Below are positions 27,771 to 36,154 of a DNA stretch of 64,000 bases, one piece after another. Made by a program: the position numbers and the translations under genes. The notes below the pieces were generated by a model. It did no database searches, was not told where the DNA came from, and worked only from the letters and a program-made list of their open reading frames with translations. The stretch comes from Tabrizicola thermarum. Lineage in GTDB: Bacteria; Pseudomonadota; Alphaproteobacteria; Rhodobacterales; Rhodobacteraceae. How positions within the stretch are numbered: the stretch's first letter is position 1; every line of letters starts with the position of its first letter. Location: assembly GCF_003574395.1 (NCBI RefSeq), contig NZ_QMJY01000077.1:1-64000 (forward strand), written 5' to 3'.

Positions 27771-27875
27771 ATCGGCCCCTGTGCTGGACTGGCCGCGCTT
27801 CTAGCCGCTCTGCCTGTCCTGCGAAAGGGCGCAAGGCTTTGCAGGTGCGCAGGGGGGCGCTGGGGGGATTGCATG

Positions 27876-27906
27876 AAAAAACCCCGGCCGCGGACGGCCA
27901 GGGTTT
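27876..27906 (-). terminator. Rho-independent terminator of the small lipoprotein gene
   Basis: On the minus strand, AAACCCTGGCCG pairs with CGGCCGGGGTTT (one G-T wobble) around TCCG and runs into TTTTTT. It begins 30 bases after the lipoprotein stop codon. Confidence 0.85.
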
Positions 27907-27936
27907 CCGAAAAAGTCGCTTGCAATGGTGCCGGGC

Positions 27937-28203
27937 TTACGCGCAGTCGGCGATGAAGCGGTTGCCGTACTGGTCGCGGTAGTAGCACTTGCCTCTCTGC
28001 GGCGCAGGCCCAAGCAGCTGCGAGGCGGCAACGCCGACCACGGCGCCGACCATCGCCCCTTTGGTGCGGTCCTTGTCCGACGACACCGCCGCCCCGACAG
28101 CAGCACCGCCCAAAGCGCCCAGCGTCGCGTTCTGTTCGGCCGGGGTGCAGGCTGCCACCAAGGCCAGAATCAGGGGAAGAGTAAGAAGAGAACGCTTCAT
28201 CAT
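27937..28203 (-). CDS. Small glycine-zipper lipoprotein
   Basis: An 88-residue protein. The signal peptide ends in the lipobox LVAAC (Cys at about 19), so the product is a predicted outer-membrane lipoprotein. A glycine-zipper segment (GALGGAAVGAAVSS, GAMVGAVVGVAAS) is followed by a short tail with CYYRDQYGNRF and a terminal Cys. Tandem ATG codons begin it, with GGAG upstream. Similar proteins are associated with envelope integrity, but its function is unknown. It has its own promoter-like region and a strong terminator, so it is probably monocistronic. Confidence 0.8.
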   Translation of the reverse strand: MMKRSLLTLPLILALVAACTPAEQNATLGALGGAAVGAAVSSDKDRTKGAMVGAVVGVAASQLLGPAPQRGKCYYRDQYGNRFIADCA

Positions 28204-28233
28204 GTGTGCTCCAATTGATGACTCATCTGCTGC

Positions 28234-28263
28234 ATTCTAACGCCGTGCGGCGCAAAAGGTTCC
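28234..28263 (-). promoter_or_regulatory. Promoter candidate of the small lipoprotein gene
   Basis: On the minus strand GGAACC is followed after 15 bases by CGTT, and TAGAAT overlaps that end. The first pair fits the GGAAC-N16-CGTT pattern of alphaproteobacterial EcfG (general stress) promoters; TAGAAT is also a good sigma-70 -10 box. Which sigma factor uses it cannot be decided from the sequence. Confidence 0.35.
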
Positions 28264-28344
28264 ACAACCTTCGGTTTGGCGGCGCTCTGGGCGGATTTCA
28301 ACCGATTCGGTGCAGCAGGAGCAAATCCCTTGCCGTGCCGGCCA

Positions 28345-29496
28345 TCAAAAGGCGGGGTTGCCGCCGCCGTGCTGGCGCGCGAAGGCCCGGGCGCGCTCGT
28401 AGGCCGGGCGCAGGTCGGGGTTCAGCAACGGTCGCTGTGCGGCGACCTGGTAGACGTGGCCGGGGCTGGCATTGGCCTCGTTCAGGATCGGCCCCGCATC
28501 GGTCAGGAACACATCCCAGCCGATGATCCCATGGCCCGGAAAGCTGGTGTGAGCCTCCTGGCAAATCTCGATCGCGCGTGCCCAGTCGGGCATCCTGAAC
28601 CCAAGGAAGGGCAGATCAGGGTCATTCCCATGGCGCTGGTCTTCGGCCAGCGGGTCACGAAGGATGCGCAGCTTCACCACCTCGCCCGTGCCGATGTCGA
28701 TCAGCCCCCAGATCCTCTGATCCTTCGCATCGCCGTCATGCATCGCCGTCTTCGCAGGCAGCCGGATCACCGCATACCAGGGCTCGATCCCCCGGTCGGT
28801 CCAAAGCGTCACGATGCGGACCGAAGCCATCGCCGCCCCGACATGCCGCCGCAGGCTGGCCTCGCACTGGTAGAAGGGCTGGAAGACATAGCCCTGCCTC
28901 CAGTCCCGGACGATCTCGGCGGCAAGCCCGTCCACCGGCACGATCTCTCCGGTCAGGAACCTGAGCCTGCCCGGCTCGGAGAGGCCCGAGATCGCCGCCG
29001 CCCCGCGGGCGAAACTGTCCGCCCGCGGCTTGCCGAAGACGGGAAGGTTTGCCGGATCGCCAAGGAACGCTTCCAGATCCTGCGCCGACCGCAAGGCGCG
29101 CAGATGGGGCAGGTCCGGCAGCGCCTCGCCCTCGGGCGCATAGGCGGCCAGCGTCCGGCTGACGGGCAGGCCCCGGGCAAACAGAAGCGCTTCGGTGCCG
29201 ACCTTGTCGTTCACCAGATCATGCGCCAGCCCCCGGTCGGGCATGTTCAGCGAGCTGTTGAACTCATTGACCCGCCAGTTCGAGATGAAGTCGCGCAGGA
29301 AGGCCCTTCCACGGTCCTTTCTCCACAAGGCATAGGTGAAATATTCCTCGGGCCGAACCTTGTAGCGCCCAAGCTGCAACCGGACCATGGCAAGCCCCTG
29401 CCGCAAGGGGCCGGGCCCGCCCTTGGCGACCAGCTCCTCGACCGCCCGCTGCACATTGTATTTCCCTGCCTCGGACGTCGTCGACAGATAGCCCAC
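28345..29496 (-). CDS. Sugar-transfer-associated ATP-grasp protein
   Basis: A 383-residue protein resembling the ATP-grasp_ST group. Recognisable parts are VFGKPRADSFARG (nucleotide-binding lysine), the YVFQPFYQCEASLRRHVG central region and the C-terminal metal site HGIIGWDVFLTDAGPILNEANASPG. Such enzymes ligate an acid to an amine; the substrate is unknown. The start codon is GTG at 29496, 5 bases after the gabT stop, so the two genes form a unit. Confidence 0.8.
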   Translation of the reverse strand: MGYLSTTSEAGKYNVQRAVEELVAKGGPGPLRQGLAMVRLQLGRYKVRPEEYFTYALWRKDRGRAFLRDFISNWRVNEFNSSLNMPDRGLAHDLVNDKVGTEALLFARGLPVSRTLAAYAPEGEALPDLPHLRALRSAQDLEAFLGDPANLPVFGKPRADSFARGAAAISGLSEPGRLRFLTGEIVPVDGLAAEIVRDWRQGYVFQPFYQCEASLRRHVGAAMASVRIVTLWTDRGIEPWYAVIRLPAKTAMHDGDAKDQRIWGLIDIGTGEVVKLRILRDPLAEDQRHGNDPDLPFLGFRMPDWARAIEICQEAHTSFPGHGIIGWDVFLTDAGPILNEANASPGHVYQVAAQRPLLNPDLRPAYERARAFARQHGGGNPAF

Positions 29497-29501
29497 CGAG
29501 G

Positions 29502-30779
29502 TCAGCCCTGGCGCGCCGCCGCGACCGAAGCCTCCAGGATGTCCATCGCTTCCGCGAAATGGGCATCCGGAATGGTGATCGGCGCCAGAAAGCGAATGAC
29601 GTTGCCGTAGACACCGCAGGTCAGCAGGATCAGCCCGCGCTTCTGCGCCTCCAGCCGGACCCGTCCGGTAAAGCCCGCGTCGGGCTCATGGGTGCCCGGC
29701 TTGCCGAATTCGACCGCGACCATGAAGCCGGGGCCGCGGATGTCGATGATCTCGGGCGTGGTGGCGCGCAGGGCCTCGAGCCGCTGCTTCAACCGGCTGC
29801 CAAGCTCATTGGCACGGGCGCAGAGGTCTTCCTCCTCGATCACGTCCAGAACTGCATTGGCCGCCGCGATCCCAAGGGGGTTCCCGGCATAGGTGCCACC
29901 GAGGCCCCCCGGATTGGCCGCATCCATCAGCTCTGCGCGCCCCGTGACGGCCGCCAGCGGCAGCCCGCCCGCAAGGCCCTTGGCCATGGTGGTCAGATCG
30001 GCGGCGACCCCGTGCATCTCCATCGCGAAGAGGTGGCCGGTCCGGGCAAAGCCCGTCTGCACCTCGTCCGCGATCATCACGATGCCATGCTGGTCGCACA
30101 GTGCGCGGATCGCCTTCACAAGGTCGGTGGGCGCGGGGTAGAAGCCGCCTTCGCCTTGCACCGGTTCGAAGATGATCGCGGCCACCCGGGCCGGGTCGAG
30201 GTCGGCCTTGAAGAGCTTTTCGATCCCCGCCATCGCGTCCTTCGTCGAAATCCCGTGCGGCTCCATCGGGAAGGGGACATGGAAGACGTCCGGCATCATC
30301 GCGCCGAAGCCCTTCTTGTAGGGTTCGACCTTCCCGGTCAGCGACATGCCCATGAAGGTCCGGCCGTGGAAGCCGCCACCGAAGGCGATCACGGCGTTCC
30401 GGCCGGTGGCGATGCGGGCGATCTTGATCGCGTTCTCGCAGGCTTCCGCCCCGGTGGTCACGAAGATCGTCTTCTTCCTGAAATCGCCCGGCACCTTCTC
30501 GTTCAGCCGCTCGGCCAGACGGATGTAATTCTCATAGGGCATCACCTGGTGGCAGGTGTGGGTGAATTTCGTCATCTGGTTGGCCACCGCTGCCATGACC
30601 TTCGGATGGCAATGCCCGGTGTTCACCACCGCGATCCCGGCGGCAAAGTCGATGTAGCGGTTGCCCTCGATGTCCCAGACTTCCGCGTTCAGCGCCCGAT
30701 CCGCATAGATCTGCGTCATCATCCCCACCCCGCGCGAGATGGCTTCGTCGCGGCGCTTGGCAACTTCGGCGTTCAACAT
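29502..30779 (-). CDS. gabT: 4-aminobutyrate aminotransferase
   Basis: A 425-residue class III aminotransferase that converts GABA to succinate semialdehyde. PLP-site motifs are VTTGAEACENAIKIAR (about 107-122), D238 in IADEVQTG, and the Schiff-base lysine K267 in MAKGLAGG. Length and motifs match GabT closely; 5-aminovalerate aminotransferase (DavT) is the main alternative. No succinate-semialdehyde dehydrogenase gene is adjacent. The promoter side carries the TGATCAAAT motif at 30846. Confidence 0.9.
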   Translation of the reverse strand: MLNAEVAKRRDEAISRGVGMMTQIYADRALNAEVWDIEGNRYIDFAAGIAVVNTGHCHPKVMAAVANQMTKFTHTCHQVMPYENYIRLAERLNEKVPGDFRKKTIFVTTGAEACENAIKIARIATGRNAVIAFGGGFHGRTFMGMSLTGKVEPYKKGFGAMMPDVFHVPFPMEPHGISTKDAMAGIEKLFKADLDPARVAAIIFEPVQGEGGFYPAPTDLVKAIRALCDQHGIVMIADEVQTGFARTGHLFAMEMHGVAADLTTMAKGLAGGLPLAAVTGRAELMDAANPGGLGGTYAGNPLGIAAANAVLDVIEEEDLCARANELGSRLKQRLEALRATTPEIIDIRGPGFMVAVEFGKPGTHEPDAGFTGRVRLEAQKRGLILLTCGVYGNVIRFLAPITIPDAHFAEAMDILEASVAAARQG

Positions 30780-30845
30780 GGTCTTTGCTCCCCAGAAGGC
30801 ATGTCACCCGCAAAGACCGGACTCGGACCTCGGGGCCTTGACGCC

Positions 30846-30859
30846 ATATGATCAAATAT
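30846..30859. promoter_or_regulatory. Operator candidate before gabT
   Basis: ATATGATCAAATAT shares ATWTGATCAAATW with 3539-3552. It lies 67 bases upstream of the gabT start and 92 bases upstream of dprA, in the divergent spacer. Confidence 0.4.
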
Positions 30860-30950
30860 CCGCGCCGACTGCAATGCTTGTGACTGAAGGCCCGGATCAC
30901 GTTCAGCATTCGTTAACCTTCCCCGGCGCAGACTGGCCGGAGCGAATGTG

Positions 30951-32108
30951 ATGGGGCTTCCGATGGCGGATGGTCAGCTTGCGAACCACTCTTGCGCCCT
31001 GACGGTCGAGGATCGGCGCGACCGGCTGCGGCTGGCGCGGTCGCGGCGCGTGGGGGCGGTGACCTGGCACCGGCTGATGGCCGAACACGGCTCGGCCCGG
31101 GCGGCGCTGGCGGCCTTGCCGGGCATCGCCGCTGCGGCCGGGGTCGAGGATTACGAGGTCTGCCCGATGGGCGTGGTGCTGGCCGAGGAACGCCAGGGGC
31201 TTGCTGCGGGCGCCCGGCTCGTGGTCCATGGCGAGGCCGACTATCCCCGCGCCCTTTCCGACATCCCCGATGCGCCGCCGGTCCTGTGGGTGAAGGGCGA
31301 CGCTGCGCTGCTTCATCGCCCGGCCACCGGCATGGTCGGCGCGCGCAACGCCTCGTCGCTGGGGATGCGCATGGCGCGCAGGCTGGGGCAGGGCCTGTCC
31401 GAGGCCGGGTTCACGGTGGTCTCGGGCCTCGCCCGCGGCATCGACACCGCCGCGCATGAGGCGGCGCTGGAGGGCGAAGGGCGAACGGTCGCGGTGATGG
31501 CCGGCGGGATCGACGTGATCTACCCGGCGGAAAACGACGGCCTTGCCCGCCTGATCGACGAAAGGGGCTGCCGGATCAGCGAACACCCGCCGGGGCTGGA
31601 GCCTCAGGCCCGCCACTTCCCCCTGCGCAACCGCATCGTCGCGGGCCTGTCGCGTGCCGTTGTCGTGGTCGAGGCGGCATCGAAATCCGGCAGTCTCATC
31701 ACCGCGAAGGCGGCGCTCGACTATGGCCGCGAGGTGATGGCAGTGCCCGGCCACCCGTTCGATGCCCACGCCTCGGGCTGCAACGGGCTCATCCGCGACG
31801 GGGCGCTTCTGGTGCGCGGTCCGCAGGACGTGCTCGAGGCGCTGGGCGCCCCGACCGATGCGCGGCCCGAACCGGTCATGCAGCTTACGCCCCTGCCCGG
31901 GCCGGAAGCGCCGCAGCGCCCGCTGAAGGATGTGGCGCTGCTGCATTCCATGATCCTGAACCGGCTTGGCCCCAGCCCCCTGGCCGAGGATCAGCTGATG
32001 CGCGATCTGAAGGTCACCTCGGCCCAGCTTGCGCCCGAACTGCTGAGCCTGGAACTCGAAGGCCGCATTGCCCGTCAGCCGGGCGGGCTGCTGGCGCGGG
32101 TGGACTGA
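30951..32108 (+). CDS. dprA: DNA-processing protein A
   Basis: A 385-residue DprA/Smf protein, which loads RecA onto incoming single-stranded DNA during transformation. The Rossmann-fold motifs VGARNAS, SGLARGIDTAAH, VMAGGIDVIYPAEN and the FPLRNRIVAGLS loop are intact. The C-terminal winged-helix-like region is present. The ATG at 30951 has GGAG 8 bases upstream; a GTG lies immediately before it. No other competence gene is in the window. Confidence 0.92.
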   Translation: MGLPMADGQLANHSCALTVEDRRDRLRLARSRRVGAVTWHRLMAEHGSARAALAALPGIAAAAGVEDYEVCPMGVVLAEERQGLAAGARLVVHGEADYPRALSDIPDAPPVLWVKGDAALLHRPATGMVGARNASSLGMRMARRLGQGLSEAGFTVVSGLARGIDTAAHEAALEGEGRTVAVMAGGIDVIYPAENDGLARLIDERGCRISEHPPGLEPQARHFPLRNRIVAGLSRAVVVVEAASKSGSLITAKAALDYGREVMAVPGHPFDAHASGCNGLIRDGALLVRGPQDVLEALGAPTDARPEPVMQLTPLPGPEAPQRPLKDVALLHSMILNRLGPSPLAEDQLMRDLKVTSAQLAPELLSLELEGRIARQPGGLLARVD

Positions 32109-32142
32109 CCGCACCGCCAGGCGCCGCTCATCCCTCCCCTGC

Positions 32143-32200
32143 GGTCGGTCTTCGCTCTGGCATCCGCCGGCGAGGAGCGACCGAACGGAAGCGACGAGCG
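32143..32200. repeat. Intergenic imperfect inverted repeat (copy 2)
   Basis: CGGTC-TTC-GCTC (32146-32157) pairs with GAGCGACCG (32175-32183) with a three-base bulge. The segment 32171-32198 resembles 13324-13351 (20 of 28 positions by eye). It lies between dprA and topA and may give a 3' structure for dprA. Confidence 0.4.
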
Positions 32201-32285
32201 TCCGTTTGCCCCCCGGTTGACAAGTCTGCCGCGACACCCACATGGTGCCGCGCCGTCCGTGGGGCCTTGGAGCGTTGGGAAACAC

Positions 32286-34892
32286 ATGCCAGTCGTCGTC
32301 GTCGAATCCCCCGCCAAGGCCAAGACAATCAACAAGTATCTTGGCCCCGACTTCACGGTTCTCGCCTCTTACGGCCATGTCCGGGACCTGCCGGCGAAGG
32401 ATGGCTCGGTCGATCCCGAACATGGATTCGACATGCTGTGGGAAGTCGCCCCCGAATCGAAGAAACACGTCCGCGCCATCGCCGAGGCGCTGAAGTCCGA
32501 CGACACCCTGATCCTTGCGACCGACCCCGACCGCGAGGGCGAGGCGATCAGCTGGCACCTGAAGGAGGCCCTGCAAGGCAGCCTGAAGAAAGGCAAGAAA
32601 GTCGCCCGCGTCACCTTCAACGCCATCACCAAGGACGCCGTGACCAAGGCGATGAAGGAACCGCGCGACATCGACACACCGCTGGTCGAGGCCTATCTCG
32701 CCCGTCGTGCGCTGGACTATCTGGTGGGCTTCACCCTGTCGCCGGTCCTGTGGCGCAAGCTGCCGGGCGCGAAATCGGCGGGCCGGGTGCAATCGGTCTG
32801 CCTGCGGCTCATCGTCGAGCGCGAGATGGAGATCGAGGCCTTCAAGGCCCAGGAATACTGGACGGTGAAGGCCGTGTTCCGCACCCCGCGCGGGCAGGAG
32901 TTCGAGGCCGGGATGGTCACTCTGGGCGGCAAGAAGCTGACCAAGTTCGACATCCCGACCGCCACCGCTGCCGAACTGGCCGTCCAAGCGGCGAAATCGC
33001 GCGATTTCAAGGTGATGGCGGTGGAATCGAAACCTGCCACCCGCAATCCCTGGCCGCCCTTCATGACCTCGACCCTGCAACAGGAGGCAAGCCGCAAATA
33101 CGGCATGGGCGCCAAGCAGTGCATGAACGCGGCACAGCGGCTCTATGAGGCGGGCTACATCACCTACATGCGGACCGACGGGATCGACATGGCGCCCGAG
33201 GCGGTGATGGCCGCCCGCGACGAGATCAGGCGGCGGTTCGGCGAGGCCTACGTCCCGGATTCTCCCAGGATGTACAAGAACAAGGCCAAGAATGCTCAGG
33301 AAGCACATGAATGCATCCGGCCGACGGACATGGGTCTTGGTCCCGAGAAGATCCGGGTCGAGGAGGACCAGCGCAAGCTCTATGACCTGATCTGGAAGCG
33401 GACGATTGCCAGCCAGATGGCCGCCGCGCGGCTGGAGCGGACGGCGGTGGACGTGGCCTCGCCCGATGGTCAGGTGGGGTTCCGGGCCAATGGTCAGGTG
33501 GTGCTGTTCGACGGCTATCTCAAGGTCTACGACCAGGGCCGCGACGACCGGCAGGAGGGTGAGGAGGACGAAGAGGGCCGCCTGCCGCAGGTGATGCAGG
33601 GCGAGGCGCTGGACAAGGGCGCGGTGACGCCAGAGCAGCATTTCACCCAGCCCCCGCCGCGCTATACCGAGGCGACGCTGGTCAAGCGGATGGAAGAGTT
33701 GGGGATCGGGCGGCCCTCTACCTATGCCTCGATCCTGACCACGATCGTTGACCGGGAATATGTGCGGAAGGAGAAGAACCGTCTGATCCCCGAGGACAAG
33801 GGGCGGCTGGTGACGGCGTTCCTGGCGAACTTCTTCAAGCGCTATGTCGAGTATGATTTCACCGCCGATCTTGAGGCGGAGCTGGACGATGTCTCGGCCG
33901 GAGAGCGCGACTACAAGGACGTGCTGGCCCGCTTCTGGCGCGACTTTTCGGCTGCGGTGGCCGAGACGGCGGACCTGCGCATCGGCGAGGTGCTGGAGAA
34001 GCTGGACGATTTCCTGGCCCCGCATCTCTACCCGCCGCGGGCGGATGGCGGCGATCCCCGGATCTGCCCGACCTGCGGGACGGGGCGGCTGCATCTGAAG
34101 ACGGCGCGCTCGGGCGGGGCCTTCATCGGCTGCGGCAACTATCCGGAATGCCGCTACACGCGGCCGTTGGCGGGGGATGCCGAGAGTGTGGCCTCGGACG
34201 GGCGGGTGCTGGGGCTGGATGAGGCGGGCAACGAGATCAGCCTGCGGGCGGGGCGGTTCGGGCCCTACGTCCAGCGGGGCGAGGCCAGCGAGGCCAATCC
34301 GAAGCCCGACCGGGCGAGCCTGCCGAAGGGGTGGACTCCCGATGGGCTGACTTTGGAGCGGGCGCTTGCCCTGCTTTCCCTGCCGCGCGAAGTTGGCAGG
34401 CATCCCGAGGATGGCGTGCCGGTCGAGGCGGGGATCGGGCGGTTCGGGCCCTATGTGAAGCATGGCTCGGTCTATGCGAACCTGCCGGAGGTCGAGGAGG
34501 TCTTCACCATCGGGATGAACCGGGCGGTGGAAGTGCTGGCCCAGAAGGCGAGCCGGGGCCGGGGCAGGGCCGCCCCTGCGGGGCCGCTGAAGGTGCTGGG
34601 GGCGCATCCGGACGGCGGCGAGGTCCAAGTGATGCCAGGCAGATACGGGCCCTATGTGAAGTGGGAAAAAGTGAACGCGACGCTGCCGAAGGGGGTGGAG
34701 CCGGAGGCGGTCACTCTGGAGGAGGCGCTGGCCCTGATCGCCGAGAAGGCGGGGAAGTCGGGGGGGAAGAAGAAGGCGGCTTCCAAGGCTCCGGCGAAGA
34801 AGGCGGCGGCCAAGCCTGCGGCGAAGAAGGCCCCAGCGAAGGCGGGGGTGAAGAAGGCGGCTCCGAAGAAGCAGGCGGCCAAGGCAGAGTAA
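32286..34892 (+). CDS. topA: DNA topoisomerase I
   Basis: An 868-residue type IA topoisomerase that relaxes negatively supercoiled DNA. The TOPRIM domain has E7 in VVVVESPAK and the D80-x-D82-x-E84 triad in TDPDREGEA. The catalytic tyrosine is Y294 in YMRTDG. A four-cysteine zinc-ribbon motif (CPTCG ... GCGNYPEC) follows, then TopA C-terminal GPYV repeats. The last 60 or so residues are an Ala/Lys-rich disordered tail (AAAKPAAKKAPAKAG), which probably adds nonspecific DNA binding. The ATG at 32286 begins MPVVVVESP. Confidence 0.97.
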   Translation: MPVVVVESPAKAKTINKYLGPDFTVLASYGHVRDLPAKDGSVDPEHGFDMLWEVAPESKKHVRAIAEALKSDDTLILATDPDREGEAISWHLKEALQGSLKKGKKVARVTFNAITKDAVTKAMKEPRDIDTPLVEAYLARRALDYLVGFTLSPVLWRKLPGAKSAGRVQSVCLRLIVEREMEIEAFKAQEYWTVKAVFRTPRGQEFEAGMVTLGGKKLTKFDIPTATAAELAVQAAKSRDFKVMAVESKPATRNPWPPFMTSTLQQEASRKYGMGAKQCMNAAQRLYEAGYITYMRTDGIDMAPEAVMAARDEIRRRFGEAYVPDSPRMYKNKAKNAQEAHECIRPTDMGLGPEKIRVEEDQRKLYDLIWKRTIASQMAAARLERTAVDVASPDGQVGFRANGQVVLFDGYLKVYDQGRDDRQEGEEDEEGRLPQVMQGEALDKGAVTPEQHFTQPPPRYTEATLVKRMEELGIGRPSTYASILTTIVDREYVRKEKNRLIPEDKGRLVTAFLANFFKRYVEYDFTADLEAELDDVSAGERDYKDVLARFWRDFSAAVAETADLRIGEVLEKLDDFLAPHLYPPRADGGDPRICPTCGTGRLHLKTARSGGAFIGCGNYPECRYTRPLAGDAESVASDGRVLGLDEAGNEISLRAGRFGPYVQRGEASEANPKPDRASLPKGWTPDGLTLERALALLSLPREVGRHPEDGVPVEAGIGRFGPYVKHGSVYANLPEVEEVFTIGMNRAVEVLAQKASRGRGRAAPAGPLKVLGAHPDGGEVQVMPGRYGPYVKWEKVNATLPKGVEPEAVTLEEALALIAEKAGKSGGKKKAASKAPAKKAAAKPAAKKAPAKAGVKKAAPKKQAAKAE

Positions 34893-34976
34893 GCGCCGCG
34901 CGCGGCGCCATTTTCCAGCCCAATGAAATCAAGAGGTTGGTTGCGGGCCTTTACCCGGGCTTAACTTTTTGGCGTG
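34893..34976 (+). repeat. Post-stop repeat element (copy 1)
   Basis: The sequence right after the topA stop matches that after the methylmalonyl-CoA mutase stop. The best block, 34926-34954, is identical to 52228-52256 at 25 of 29 bases and includes AAATCAAG-R-GGTTGG and TTTAC. It starts 33 bases after the stop codon, against 35 in the other copy. Confidence 0.6.
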
Positions 34977-35066
34977 GCACTTCGGGGCGGCTCGTCGCGC
35001 AGTTCGCGCTCTCCTCTCTGGGGTGTCGTACCGATGAGGACGCAGGGGTCCCTCCCGTTCGGCGGG

Positions 35067-35112
35067 CCAAGACTTTTCGAAAAGTCTTGGCAAAAGTTTT
35101 CGAAAACTTTTG
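35067..35112. repeat. Twin-hairpin element C
   Basis: Two abutting perfect palindromes lie between the convergent topA and choV. The first (35067-35090) has 12-base arms CCAAGACTTTTC and GAAAAGTCTTGG. The second (35091-35112) has 11-base arms CAAAAGTTTTC and GAAAACTTTTG. Both centre on TTCGAA. Their perfection in unrelated sequences suggests selection for structure, perhaps bidirectional termination. Confidence 0.8.
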
Positions 35113-35125
35113 CCCCCGGTGTCCG

Positions 35126-36154
35126 TCAGCCGCGCGGGTTGATGAGCTTGGCGATCAGCCCCGCCGTCCGAACCATCCCGAGGTTGCGGCCGTTTTCCGT
35201 CACCACCAGTTCGGCCACGCCCTGCGCCATCAGGTCCATGATGTCCTTCACAGGCGTTTCGGCATCCAGCGCGCGGGCATGGGCCGAGGCTTCACCGGCC
35301 TCCATCACGTCGCGGGCGGTGAGCACCCCGAGCGGGTTCATGTGCGCGACGAAATCGGCCACATAGTCCGAAACCGGGTTCGCGATGATCTCGCGCGCGG
35401 TGCCGCATTGGACGATCCGCCCGCCCTCCATCAGCGCGATGCGGTTGCCGATCTTGAAGGCCTCGTCGAGGTCATGGCTGACGAAGACGATGGTGCGCTT
35501 CAGCTTCTGTTGCAGGTCCAGAAGCTCGTCCTGCAACTTCGACCGGATCAGCGGGTCAAGCGCGCTGAACGGTTCGTCCATCAGCAGGATCGGCGCTTCG
35601 GTCACGAAGGCGCGAGCCAGGCCCACGCGCTGCTGCATCCCGCCCGAGAGGTCGCCCACCTTGCGGTCGACCCATTGCGACAGGTTCACCAGCTCCAGCT
35701 GCGCATCGACGCGCGGGCGGCGCTGGGCGGGGGGGATGCCGGCAAGCTCCAGCCCCAGGCCCACGTTTTCGCGCACCGTGCGCCAGGGCAGCAGGCCGAA
35801 CTGCTGGAACACCATGGCGACGCGGGTCGCGCGCAGGCGGCGGAGCGTCGCCGGGTCGGCCTTCGTCACCGAGACCATGTGGTCGCCGTCCAGCACCCGC
35901 ACCTCGCCCCTGACCACGGGGTTCAGCGCATTGACCCCGCGCAGAAGCGTGGACTTGCCGCTGCCCGACAGACCCATCAGCACCAGGATCTCGCCCTCGG
36001 CTACGGACAAGGTGCAGTCGTGCACGCCCAGCACCTGGCCGGTGGCCTGCTGCACCTCGGCACGCGACTTGCCCTGATCCATCAGCGGCAGGGCGGTTTC
36101 CGGCCGGTCGCCGAAGACGATGGAAACGCGGTCGAATTCGACGGCATTGGTCAT
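35126..36154 (-). CDS. choV: Choline/betaine ABC transporter ATP-binding protein
   Basis: A 342-residue ABC ATPase of the ProV/ChoV group. Walker A is GLSGSGKST (61-69), the signature LSGGMQQRVGLARAF, and Walker B ILLMDEPFSALD. It has the N-terminal extension usual in ProV-type proteins and one CBS-like C-terminal region (PVKDIMDLMAQGVAELVVTENG). It overlaps choW by 4 bases, in an operon with choX and choW that lies divergent from betI. Confidence 0.9.
   Translation of the reverse strand: MTNAVEFDRVSIVFGDRPETALPLMDQGKSRAEVQQATGQVLGVHDCTLSVAEGEILVLMGLSGSGKSTLLRGVNALNPVVRGEVRVLDGDHMVSVTKADPATLRRLRATRVAMVFQQFGLLPWRTVRENVGLGLELAGIPPAQRRPRVDAQLELVNLSQWVDRKVGDLSGGMQQRVGLARAFVTEAPILLMDEPFSALDPLIRSKLQDELLDLQQKLKRTIVFVSHDLDEAFKIGNRIALMEGGRIVQCGTAREIIANPVSDYVADFVAHMNPLGVLTARDVMEAGEASAHARALDAETPVKDIMDLMAQGVAELVVTENGRNLGMVRTAGLIAKLINPRG

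Noticed and set aside
30903-34628. Very long minus-strand open frame across dprA and topA
   Set aside because: It is antisense to two well-supported genes; its Arg/His/Pro-rich product is typical of shadow frames in GC-rich DNA.
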